Below are positions 1 to 8,580 of a stretch of DNA of 9,823 bases, one piece after another (position 1 is the stretch's first letter; every line of letters starts with the position of its first letter). The notes under the pieces are model-generated. The model ran no database searches, was not told the DNA's origin, and worked only from the letters and a program-made list of their open reading frames with translations. The DNA is from Pseudomonadota bacterium (GTDB lineage Bacteria > Pseudomonadota > Alphaproteobacteria > Rhizobiales > Xanthobacteraceae): contig JAEZMT010000396.1 of the NCBI GenBank assembly GCA_023442085.1, positions 1-9,823 of the forward strand. Reading direction: 5' to 3'. The position numbers and the translations under genes were made by a program.

Positions 1-6
1 GGCCGG

Positions 7-105
7 CTGCCCTCTCCCTGCTTTTTGTTCGTTGATGTTGAGGTTGTTTTATTTTTTTCATCCGGCTGGTCGCTCGGCCGTGTGCGGGGAGAGGGCAGAT
101 TTTTT
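7..105 (+). terminator. Long-stem inverted repeat followed by a T-run, possible terminator or end of a small RNA
   Basis: Bases 7-18 (CTGCCCTCTCCC) are an exact reverse complement of 87-98. The pairing extends inward to 19-21 / 84-86 with one G-T pair, giving a stem of about 15 bp. The right arm is followed by ATTTTTT at 99-105, the arrangement of a Rho-independent terminator on the + strand. The loop of about 62 bases is longer than usual and holds its own small GC hairpin (63-66 / 77-80). It could end a transcript entering from the left, or be the closing stem of a structured RNA. The T-run lies only on the + strand side, so I read it in that direction. No gene is visible before it in the window. 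Confidence 0.4.
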
Positions 106-632
106 GAAGGACCGGCGCCCGCCGGCGCTGAGGCTTCCCGCTTGGGCGGGGCAAGCTCGCGCCGCGGTCAGGGAACTGCGTCGATGCCGAGGGGCCGTCC
201 GGCCGGGCATCCGTCAAGGCGCGCTGGGGCGCGGCGTTTGATATCCGAGCAAGGATGGAAGTCACGCAGGCCCGCCCGTGAGGGGTGGTGGCCCGCGCGC
301 GTCTTGCCGCTTTCCAGATCGCACGCTCTTCGACCGATGGCCCGCAGCCGCGCGATCCGACCGCCCGGTACCGCCGCGCCCGTGTCCGCAAGCTTGGCCT
401 TGAGTCCGGTCGGGGGTATGCCTTTCCACCGCCCTGCGGGATGGTTTCCCGCATGGTGCAAATCAGCAAAAAATCGACGTAAAACGAACCGTTTTAGCGG
501 CAAAATCCCGCGCGATGCCACTATTTGTGCAGTGCGGCCGGCTTGAACCCCCGCACGGATGGGAGTAGTCAAGCGCCGCGTTCCTGCGGCGGCTCGTCTC
601 ATGTGCCTCGCAGCAGTATCCGGGGACTAGGG
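106..632. other. Long non-coding leader upstream of mdh
   Basis: This stretch of over 500 bases holds no coding sequence I recognise on either strand. The open frames across it have no family resemblance, no convincing ribosome binding site and no codon bias like the neighbours. It is GC-rich and self-complementary: hairpins occur at 115-119 / 124-128 and at 133-141 / 146-156 (stem interrupted by a two-base bulge). The final 170 bases are more AT-rich and are the likely promoter and 5' leader of mdh. Confidence 0.5.
460..530 (+). promoter_or_regulatory. AT-rich patch with an inverted repeat, likely mdh promoter region
   Basis: This is the only clearly AT-rich stretch close before mdh. It contains a perfect 7-bp inverted repeat, TAAAACG at 480-486 and CGTTTTA at 490-496, around a 3-base centre; this could be an operator or an RNA hairpin. 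A weak -10-like CTATTT lies at 521-526, but I see no matching -35 box at good spacing, so no start site is assigned. The placement rests on base composition, the repeat and position about 110-150 bases before the mdh start. Confidence 0.3.
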
Positions 633-1598
633 ATGGCCCGCAACAAGATCGCCCTCATCGGGGCCGGCCAGATCGGCGGCACGCTCGCCCTTCTGGCTGG
701 ACTGAAGGAGCTGGGCGACATCGTGCTGTTCGACGTCGCCGACGGCGTTCCCGACGGCAAGGCCCTGGACCTCGCCCAGCTCGCCCCGGTGGAGGGGTTC
801 GACGCGGGCATCTGGGGCGCCTCCAGCTATGACGCCATCGCCGGTGCCGACGTGGTGATCGTCACCGCCGGCGTGCCGCGCAAGCCCGGCATGAGCCGCG
901 ACGACCTCCTTGCCATCAATCTCAAGGTGATGGAGCAGGTGGGCGCGGGCCTGCGCAAGTACGCCCCTGACGCTTTCGTCATCTGCATCACCAATCCGCT
1001 CGACGCCATGGTCTGGGCGCTCCAGCGCACCAGCGGCCTGCCGCCCGAGAAGGTGGTGGGCATGGCGGGTGTGCTGGATTCCGCCCGCTTCCGCTTCTTC
1101 CTCGCCGAGGAGTTCGGCGTCTCGGTGGAGGATGTGACCGCCTTCGTCATGGGCGGGCACGGCGATACCATGGTGCCGCTGGTGCGCTACTCGGCGGTGG
1201 GCGGCATTCCGGTGCCGGACCTCATCCGCATGGGTTGGACCAGCGAGGAGCGCATCGCCGACATCGTGCAGCGCGTGCGCGACGGCGGCGCGGAGATCGT
1301 CAATTTGCTCAAGTCCGGCTCGGCCTTCTATGCGCCGGCCGCTGCCGCCATCGCCATGGCGGAGAGCTACCTGAAGGACAAGAAGCGCCTGCTCCCGGTC
1401 GCCGCGCGGCTCGATGGGGAATACGGGCTGAGGGATATCTATCTCGGCGTGCCGGCTGTCATCGGCGCGCGAGGTGTGGAGCGTATCGTGGAGGTCGAAC
1501 TCGACCGATCCGAGCGCGCCATGTTCGAAAGATCGGTCGCCGCAGTCGAAGGACTGGTGGAGGCCTGCCTGAAGATCGCACCCGGCCTCGGGAAGTGA
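633..1598 (+). CDS. mdh: Malate dehydrogenase, NAD-dependent
   Basis: Mdh oxidises L-malate to oxaloacetate with NAD+ in the cytoplasm, the last step of the TCA cycle. The protein is 321 residues, usual for the alphaproteobacterial LDH-like malate dehydrogenase. The N-terminal Rossmann fold shows the dinucleotide loop G10-A-G12-Q-I-G15 and the acidic D34 that selects NAD. The substrate arginines are R83 and R89 in VPRKPGMSRD and R152 in LDSARFR; N121 lies in ITNPLDAMV, and the catalytic histidine is H176 in GGHGDTM. The ATG at 633 is chosen because MARNKIALIG is the standard family start and GGGGA at 622-626 is a fair ribosome binding site; the frame stays open upstream but that extension resembles nothing. 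It leads the TCA operon. Codons end almost always in G or C, as in sucC, sucD and early sucA. Identity is secure. Confidence 0.97.
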   Translation: MARNKIALIGAGQIGGTLALLAGLKELGDIVLFDVADGVPDGKALDLAQLAPVEGFDAGIWGASSYDAIAGADVVIVTAGVPRKPGMSRDDLLAINLKVMEQVGAGLRKYAPDAFVICITNPLDAMVWALQRTSGLPPEKVVGMAGVLDSARFRFFLAEEFGVSVEDVTAFVMGGHGDTMVPLVRYSAVGGIPVPDLIRMGWTSEERIADIVQRVRDGGAEIVNLLKSGSAFYAPAAAAIAMAESYLKDKKRLLPVAARLDGEYGLRDIYLGVPAVIGARGVERIVEVELDRSERAMFERSVAAVEGLVEACLKIAPGLGK

Positions 1599-1851
1599 TC
1601 TCGCTCAATGACGGCGTGCCGCAAGGCGCGCCGTTTTCGTGCCGGGGTACAACCGGCGTGGTGAAGGAGACGAGTGTTCCCCTCCTCGGGGGCGCCGGCC
1701 TCTTCGCTCCTGTCCCTGGGACGGGCGCGGCGGCGCAGGCCCCCCTTCTGCGGTGGAGGCGGTCCGCACACGGTGGTCCCGCATTTTCGCGGGATCCGGG
1801 ACGGACCGGGGCGGGGGACGGGACACATCGCAACCCTGAGGGACACGGACG
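1599..1851 (+). other. mdh-sucC spacer with hairpins
   Basis: This 253-base spacer has no recognisable gene. It contains several short inverted repeats: CCCC/GGGG at 1679-1682 / 1688-1691, GTCCC/GGGAC near 1710-1722, and a clean TCCCGC-ATTTTC-GCGGGA hairpin at 1777-1794 that extends by a further base pair and a wobble on each side (1775-1796). None is followed by a T-run, so none is a normal intrinsic terminator. They may moderate read-through from mdh, protect the sucCD message from 3' exonuclease, or form part of a leader with its own promoter. I could not match the spacer to a known riboswitch class. Confidence 0.4.
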
Positions 1852-3053
<1,202 letters not shown>

Positions 3054-3054
<1 letters not shown>

Positions 3055-3938
3055 TGTCCGTGCTGATCGACGCCAACACCAAGGTCATCACCCAGGGCTT
3101 CACCGGCAAGAACGGCACCTTCCACGCCCAGCAGGCCATCGCCTACGGGACGAAGATGGTCGGCGGCACCTCGCCGGGCAAGGGTGGCACCACCCACCTC
3201 AACCTGCCGGTGTTCGACACCGTGATCGAGGCCAAGGAAGCCACCGGCGCCGACGCCTCGGTGATCTACGTGCCGCCTCCGGGCGCCGCTGACGCCATCC
3301 TTGAGGCGATCGACGCGGAGATCCCGCTCATCGTCTGCATCACCGAGGGCATCCCGGTGCTCGACATGGTGAAGGTGAAGCGCGCCCTCTCGGGTTCCAA
3401 GAGCCGCCTCATCGGCCCCAACTGCCCCGGCATCGTCACCGCCGGCCAGTCGAAGATCGGCATCATGCCGGCCAACATCTTCAAGACCGGCTCGGTGGGC
3501 GTGGTCTCGCGCTCCGGCACGCTGACCTATGAAGCGGTGTTCCAGACCTCGCAGGTGGGCCTCGGCCAGACCTCGGCGGTGGGCATCGGCGGCGACCCGG
3601 TGAAGGGCACCGAGTTCATCGACGTGCTGGAGATGTTCCTGGCCGATCCCAAGACCGAGTCGATCATCATGATCGGCGAGATCGGCGGCTCGGCCGAGGA
3701 AGAGGCTGCGCAGTTCATCGCCGACGAGGCGAAGAAGGGTCGCAAGAAGCCGATGGTCGGCTTCATCGCAGGCCGCACGGCTCCTCCCGGCCGTCGCATG
3801 GGCCATGCGGGCGCCATCATCTCCGGCGGCAAGGGCGGCGCCGAGGACAAGATCGCGGCGATGGAGGCGGCGGGCATCCGCGTGTCTCCCTCGCCCGCGC
3901 GCCTCGGCAAGACCCTCGTCGAGGTGCTGAAGGGCTGA
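3054..3938 (+). CDS. sucD: Succinyl-CoA synthetase alpha subunit
   Basis: SucD binds CoA and carries the phospho-histidine intermediate of succinyl-CoA synthetase; it works as a complex with SucC. The 294-residue length is typical. The N-terminal CoA-binding fold includes GFTGKNGTFH (15-24), the middle has RLIGPNCPGI (118-127), and the catalytic histidine is H251 in GRRMGHAGAI. The ATG at 3054 is preferred over the GTG at 3051 because MSVLIDANTKV is the expected start and AAGGA at 3040-3044 lies 9 bases before it. The start overlaps the sucC stop by one base. No terminator with a T-run follows, but a GC hairpin begins 8 bases after the stop, so read-through to sucA may be partial. Confidence 0.97.
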
Positions 3939-4301
3939 GGTGGTTCCCCGGCCCGGCCGGGGGATCGCCGCTTGGATGACTGGGAGCGGGGACGCCGGGT
4001 GAAAGCCTTGGAATTCCCTTCCCGCAAGGGCATCCGCCGCGCAATCGCCATGAAGTTCGGCGACTGGCGAGCGCGGTTCTGGCGGGGTGCGGAGCCGGCC
4101 TTTCGGCCGGTGGCGCCCCTGCCCATATAGAGGTTGTCGAGCACCGCTGTCGAAGGCCGCCACGAGCCTCGCGGGGGTGATGGGGCGTCCGGCAAGGGCC
4201 GGGCGCCGGATTTGTGGCAGACGAGCGGCCTTGGGGCTTCATTTTCCGCGCGAAATGCGCTCAAGGAGAGTGAGGCGCCACGGTCTTCCGGGAACAAGCC
4301 C
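3939..4301 (+). other. sucD-sucA spacer with strong hairpins
   Basis: No supported gene lies in these 363 bases. Two strong hairpins stand out. CCCCGGC at 3946-3952 pairs with GCCGGGG at 3956-3962. CCGGCC at 4095-4100 pairs with GGCCGG at 4105-4110 around TTTC, inside an outer helix of 4084-4090 with 4113-4119 that includes one G-T pair. Neither has a following T-run. A lone TATAGA at 4126-4131 resembles a -10 box but has no good -35 partner. A strong AAGGAG at 4263-4268 lies 33 bases before the sucA ATG, too far to serve it directly. The spacer may hold an internal promoter or an attenuator that sets sucA against sucCD, which is inference. Confidence 0.4.
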
Positions 4302-7256
4302 ATGTCGCGCGCGGAACAGAACGACGTTTTCCTGAACACCTCCTTCCTCTATGGCGCCAATGCCGCCTGGATCGAGGACCTCTACGCCCGCTATGAGACC
4401 GATCCCAATTCGGTCAGCGCCGAATGGCAGGCCTTCTTCGCGGCGCTGAAGGACGATCCCAACCAGGTGATCGAGAACGCCCGCGGTGCCTCCTGGAAGA
4501 AGCCGCACTGGCCGGTGCACGCCAATGGCGAGCTGGTCTCGGCCATGGACGGCCAGTGGATCGAGGTGGAGAAGGCCATCTCCGAGAAGGTGAAGGCCAA
4601 GGCGCAGAAGTCCGGCGTCGAGTTCTCCGCCACCGAGGTGCAGCAGGCCACGCGCGATTCCGTCAAGGCGCTGATGATGATCCGCGCCTACCGCATGCGC
4701 GGCCATCTGCATGCCAATCTCGACCCGCTGGGCCTCACTCCCCCGCGCGAGGCGCCCGAGCTCGACCCGGCCTCCTACGGCTTCTACGAGGCCGACCTCG
4801 ACCGCAAGATCTTCATCGACCACGTGCTGGGCCTTGAATTCGCGACCGTCCGAGAGATGGTCACGATCCTGCGCCGCACCTATTGCTCGTCCATCGGCGT
4901 CGAGTTCATGCACATCTCCTCCCCCGAGGAGAAGGCGTGGATCCAGGAGCGCATCGAGGGCGTCGACAAGGAAGTCACCTTCACCCGCGAGGGCAAGCGC
5001 GCCATCCTCAACAAGCTGGTGGAGGCCGAGGGGTTCGAGAAGTTCCTCGACGTCAAGTACACCGGCACCAAGCGCTTCGGCCTCGACGGCGGCGAGAGCC
5101 TGATCCCGGCGCTGGAGCAGATCATCAAGCGCGGCGGCAATCTCGGCCTCAAGGAGATCGTGTTCGGCATGGCCCATCGTGGCCGCCTGAACGTGCTGAC
5201 CCAGGTGATGGGCAAGCCCCACCGCGCGCTGTTCCACGAGTTCAAGGGCGGCTCCTGGGCCCCCGACGAGGTGGAGGGCTCCGGCGACGTGAAGTACCAC
5301 CTCGGTGCCTCGTCCGACCGCGAGTTCGACAACAACAAGGTCCACCTGTCGCTGACCGCGAACCCCTCCCACCTCGAGATCGTGGATCCGGTGGTGCTGG
5401 GCAAGGCGCGCGCCAAGCAGGACCAGCTGGGCGACACCGAGCGCACCAAGGTGCTGCCGCTGCTGCTGCACGGCGACGCCGCCTTCGCCGGCCAGGGCGT
5501 GGTGGCCGAGTGCCTCGGCCTCTCCGGCCTGAAGGGTCACCGCACGGGCGGCTCGATCCACTTCATCATCAACAACCAGATCGGCTTCACCACCAATCCG
5601 CGCTATTCGCGCTCGTCGCCCTATCCGTCGGATGTGGCGAAGATGATCGAGGCGCCGATCTTCCACTGCAACGGCGACGATCCGGAATCCGTGGTGTTCT
5701 GCGCCAAGGTCGCCACCGAATTCCGCCAGCGCTTCCACAAGCCGGTGGTGGTGGACATGTTCTGCTACCGCCGCTTCGGCCACAACGAGGGCGACGAGCC
5801 CGCGTTCACCCAGCCGAAGATGTACAAGGTTATCCGCCAGCACCCGAGCGTGCTGGAGCTGTACACCAAGAAGCTGGAGAACGAGGGCGTGGTGACCGCC
5901 GGCGAGGTGGACACCATGCGCAATGCGTGGCGCGACCGCCTCGAGGCCGAGCACGAGGCCGGCCAGGCCTACAAGCCCAACAAGGCCGACTGGCTCGACG
6001 GCCGCTGGGCCGGCTTCAAGCCCACCCATGAGGATGACGATCCGCGCCGCGGCAACACCGGCGTGCCGGAAGACGAGCTGAAGGCGATCGGCGAGAAGAT
6101 CACCACCGTGCCGGAGGGCTTCAAGGTCCACCGCACCATCCAGCGCTTCCTCGACAACCGCAAGAAGGCCATCGCCGACGGCAAGGGCATCGACTGGGCG
6201 ACCGGCGAGGCGCTCGCCTTCTCGTCGCTGCTGCTGGAAGGCCACCCGGTCCGCCTGTCGGGCCAGGACGTGGAGCGCGGCACCTTCTCACAGCGCCATT
6301 CGGTGCTGCTCGACCAGGAGACCGAGGCCCGCTACAAGCCGTTCAACCACCTCTCCGACGCCCAGGCCAAGTACGAGGTCATCAATTCGATGCTCTCGGA
6401 AGAGGCGGTGCTCGGCTTCGAGTATGGCTACACGCTCTCCGAGCCCAACACGCTGGTGCTCTGGGAGGCGCAGTTCGGCGACTTCGCCAACGGCGCCCAG
6501 GTGGTGTTCGACCAGTTCGTCTCCTCGGGCGAGCGCAAGTGGCTGCGCATGTCCGGTCTCGTCTGCCTTCTGCCGCATGGCTATGAAGGCCAGGGTCCGG
6601 AGCATTCCTCCGCGCGTTTGGAGCGCTTCCTGCAGCTCTGCGCCGAAGACAACATGCAGGTCGCCAACTGCACGACGCCGGCCAACTACTTCCATATCCT
6701 GCGCCGTCAGCTGAAGCGCGACTTCCGCAAGCCGCTCATCCTGATGACGCCGAAGTCCTTGCTGCGCCACAAGCGCGCAACGTCGACGCTGGCCGAAATG
6801 GCGGGCGAGAGCTCGTTCCACCGCCTGCTGTGGGATGATGCGGAGGTCATCAAGGACGGTCCGATCAGGCTGCAGAAGGACGCCAAGATCCGTCGCGTCG
6901 TCATGTGCACCGGCAAGGTTTACTACGACCTTCTGGAGGAGCGTGAGAAGCGTGGCATCGACGACATCTATCTGCTGCGCATCGAACAGCTCTATCCGTT
7001 CCCGGCCAAGGCGCTGATCAACGAGTTGTCGCGTTTCCGCCATGCGGAAATGGTCTGGTGCCAGGAAGAGCCCAAGAACATGGGTGCCTGGGCCTTCATC
7101 GACCCGTACCTGGAATGGGTGCTGGCCCACATCGATGCCAAGTACCAGCGCGTGCGTTACACGGGCCGTCCGGCTGCCGCTTCGCCGGCAACGGGCCTGA
7201 TGTCGAAGCATCTGGCGCAGCTCGAAGCCTTCCTCGAAGACGCGCTCGGCGGCTGA
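4302..7256 (+). CDS. sucA: 2-oxoglutarate dehydrogenase E1 component, apparently mosaic
   Basis: SucA is the thiamine-diphosphate E1 of the 2-oxoglutarate dehydrogenase complex; it decarboxylates 2-oxoglutarate and succinylates the lipoyl group of SucB. It has 984 residues, the usual size. The N-terminal 2-oxogl_dehyd_N motif (NTSFLYGANAAWIEDLYARY) lies within the first 35 residues. MAHRGR (H292), the ThDP-binding GDA (391-393) to NN (424-425) motif, SGQDVERGTFSQRHS (from about 653) and HGYEGQGPEHSS (759-770) follow. The ATG at 4302 matches family starts and has a weak GGGAA at 4290-4294; no other in-frame start codon lies between it and the stronger AAGGAG further upstream. Oddity: 77 of 80 codons end in G/C over 6300-6539, then 184 of 220 over 6540-7199, with GGT, CTT, CAT, TAT and GAA appearing from 6555. 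The C-terminal 235 residues look rhizobial from memory, the rest Xanthobacteraceae-like. All key residues are intact, so the hybrid should work. Confidence 0.97.
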   Translation: MSRAEQNDVFLNTSFLYGANAAWIEDLYARYETDPNSVSAEWQAFFAALKDDPNQVIENARGASWKKPHWPVHANGELVSAMDGQWIEVEKAISEKVKAKAQKSGVEFSATEVQQATRDSVKALMMIRAYRMRGHLHANLDPLGLTPPREAPELDPASYGFYEADLDRKIFIDHVLGLEFATVREMVTILRRTYCSSIGVEFMHISSPEEKAWIQERIEGVDKEVTFTREGKRAILNKLVEAEGFEKFLDVKYTGTKRFGLDGGESLIPALEQIIKRGGNLGLKEIVFGMAHRGRLNVLTQVMGKPHRALFHEFKGGSWAPDEVEGSGDVKYHLGASSDREFDNNKVHLSLTANPSHLEIVDPVVLGKARAKQDQLGDTERTKVLPLLLHGDAAFAGQGVVAECLGLSGLKGHRTGGSIHFIINNQIGFTTNPRYSRSSPYPSDVAKMIEAPIFHCNGDDPESVVFCAKVATEFRQRFHKPVVVDMFCYRRFGHNEGDEPAFTQPKMYKVIRQHPSVLELYTKKLENEGVVTAGEVDTMRNAWRDRLEAEHEAGQAYKPNKADWLDGRWAGFKPTHEDDDPRRGNTGVPEDELKAIGEKITTVPEGFKVHRTIQRFLDNRKKAIADGKGIDWATGEALAFSSLLLEGHPVRLSGQDVERGTFSQRHSVLLDQETEARYKPFNHLSDAQAKYEVINSMLSEEAVLGFEYGYTLSEPNTLVLWEAQFGDFANGAQVVFDQFVSSGERKWLRMSGLVCLLPHGYEGQGPEHSSARLERFLQLCAEDNMQVANCTTPANYFHILRRQLKRDFRKPLILMTPKSLLRHKRATSTLAEMAGESSFHRLLWDDAEVIKDGPIRLQKDAKIRRVVMCTGKVYYDLLEEREKRGIDDIYLLRIEQLYPFPAKALINELSRFRHAEMVWCQEEPKNMGAWAFIDPYLEWVLAHIDAKYQRVRYTGRPAAASPATGLMSKHLAQLEAFLEDALGG
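6500..6600 (+). other. Probable recombination or assembly junction inside sucA
   Basis: Codon use changes abruptly here. In the 20 codons from 6480 all end in G or C; in the next 20, from 6540, six end in A or T, and this relaxed pattern persists to the end of the window. The junction maps near residues 735-767 of SucA, in the transketolase-type pyrimidine-binding domain and one of the most conserved stretches of the protein. That is where homologous recombination, or a false assembly join between two species, would be easiest. The exact crossover cannot be fixed from one sequence. Confidence 0.55.
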
Positions 7257-7317
7257 TCGAAGCCGCCCCGTCTCTCATCCCAGAAACACGATATCGGATC
7301 ACAAACGGAAAAAGATC

Positions 7318-8559
7318 ATGGCCACCGAAATTCGCGTCCCCACCCTCGGCGAATCCGTCAGCGAGGCAACTGTCGGCACCTGGTTCAAAAAGGTCGGTGA
7401 CACGATCAATGCCGACGAGCCGATCGTTGAACTCGAAACCGACAAGGTTACCGTCGAAGTTCCGGCTCCGGCCTCCGGCGTCCTGACGGAAATCGTGGCC
7501 CAGGCGGGAGAAACCGTCGGTCTCGGCGCACTGCTCGGCCAGATCGCCGAAGGTGCCGCCGGTTCTGCCGGTGCATCTGCACCGGCTGCTGCCGCTCCTG
7601 CCGCCGCACCGGCGCCTGCTGCTGCGCCAGCACCGGCTCCGGCCGCTTCTCCGGCTCCTTCGGCCATGCCGGCAGCCCCGGCTGCGGCGAAGCTTGCGGC
7701 CGATAACAACATCAACACGGCCGACGTGGACGGCTCCGGCAAGCGCGGCCAGGTCCTCAAGGGCGACGTGCTTGCAGCGATCGCCAAGGGTCCGGCAGTG
7801 TCTGCTGCCGCTCCTTCCGCTCCGGCGGCACCCCGCGCTCCTTCCTCCACGGAGGATGCGGTTCGCGAGGAGCGCGTGAAGATGACGCGCCTGCGTCAGA
7901 CGATCGCCAAGCGCCTGAAGGACGCGCAGAACACCGCGGCCATGCTGACCACCTACAACGAGGTGGACATGAAGGCTGTCATGGACCTGCGCAACAAGTA
8001 CAAGGACGTGTTCGAGAAGAAGCACGGCGTGAAGCTCGGCTTCATGGGCTTCTTCACCAAGGCTGTCACGCACGCCCTGAAGGAACTGCCGGCCGTCAAC
8101 GCCGAAATCGACGGCACCGACATCATCTACAAGAACTATTGTCACGTCGGCATGGCTGTCGGCACGGACAAGGGTCTCGTCGTTCCCGTCATCCGCGATG
8201 CCGACCAGCTGTCGATCGCCGGTGTCGAGAAGGAACTCGGCCGTCTTGCCAAGGCAGCCCGTGACGGCTCGCTCGGCATGGCCGACATGCAGGGCGGTAC
8301 CTTCACCATCACCAATGGCGGCGTCTACGGGTCGCTGATGTCCTCACCGATCCTCAATGCGCCGCAATCGGGCATCCTCGGCATGCACAAGATCCAGGAC
8401 CGACCGGTCGTGGTCGGCGGACAGATCGTCATCCGTCCGATGATGTATCTGGCGCTCTCCTACGACCACCGCATCGTCGACGGCAAGGAAGCCGTTACCT
8501 TCCTCGTGCGCGTCAAGGAAAGCCTGGAAGATCCGGAACGCCTCGTTCTCGATCTCTGA
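7318..8559 (+). CDS. sucB: 2-oxoglutarate dehydrogenase E2, dihydrolipoyl succinyltransferase
   Basis: SucB forms the core of the 2-oxoglutarate dehydrogenase complex, passing the succinyl group from lipoyl-lysine to CoA. The 413 residues contain one lipoyl domain (about 1-78) with the lipoylated K43 in ETDKVTVE, an Ala/Pro-rich swinging linker (about 79-122), the E3/E1-binding peripheral domain (about 123-155, with GSGKRGQVLKGDV), a second short Ala/Pro linker, and the catalytic acyltransferase domain (about 185-413) with H384 and D388 in SYDHRIVDG. The end, ERLVLDL, is typical. The ATG at 7318 follows a weak GGAAAA at 7307-7312, 61 bases after sucA. Codon use is relaxed and rhizobial at both ends, but 75 of 80 codons in 7861-8100 end in G/C. 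A pyruvate dehydrogenase E2 is unlikely given the single lipoyl domain, the sequence and the neighbours. Confidence 0.97.
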   Translation: MATEIRVPTLGESVSEATVGTWFKKVGDTINADEPIVELETDKVTVEVPAPASGVLTEIVAQAGETVGLGALLGQIAEGAAGSAGASAPAAAAPAAAPAPAAAPAPAPAASPAPSAMPAAPAAAKLAADNNINTADVDGSGKRGQVLKGDVLAAIAKGPAVSAAAPSAPAAPRAPSSTEDAVREERVKMTRLRQTIAKRLKDAQNTAAMLTTYNEVDMKAVMDLRNKYKDVFEKKHGVKLGFMGFFTKAVTHALKELPAVNAEIDGTDIIYKNYCHVGMAVGTDKGLVVPVIRDADQLSIAGVEKELGRLAKAARDGSLGMADMQGGTFTITNGGVYGSLMSSPILNAPQSGILGMHKIQDRPVVVGGQIVIRPMMYLALSYDHRIVDGKEAVTFLVRVKESLEDPERLVLDL

Positions 8560-8580
8560 TAAACGCTGAAGGAGGACGGG

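Noticed and set aside
25..546. Plus-strand open frame of 173 codons upstream of mdh
   Set aside because: It begins inside the loop of the 7-98 inverted repeat, crosses the T-run and several hairpins, and the translation looks random for GC-rich DNA.
168..602. Minus-strand open frame of 144 codons upstream of mdh
   Set aside because: The translation is Arg/Ala/Pro-rich without family resemblance, domain or clear ribosome binding site; high GC lowers the frequency of stops.
1599..1851. Known riboswitch or sucA/sucC RNA motif in the spacers
   Set aside because: Hairpins are present but I could not match them to any described motif; those I recall near suc genes belong to other proteobacterial classes.
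4255..4335. 26-codon Arg-rich frame overlapping the sucA start
   Set aside because: It has no ribosome binding site of its own and runs past the sucA ATG in another frame; the overlap looks incidental.
4239..6245. A very long open frame on the minus strand opposite sucA (668 codons)
   Set aside because: It lies antisense to a secure gene, has a repetitive Leu/Ala/Val/Asp-rich composition, and arises from the strong G/C third-position bias of sucA.
7555..7860. Low-complexity GCT/GCC/CCG-rich stretch as a possible repeat element
   Set aside because: It encodes the normal Ala/Pro-rich flexible linkers of the E2 protein, in frame.
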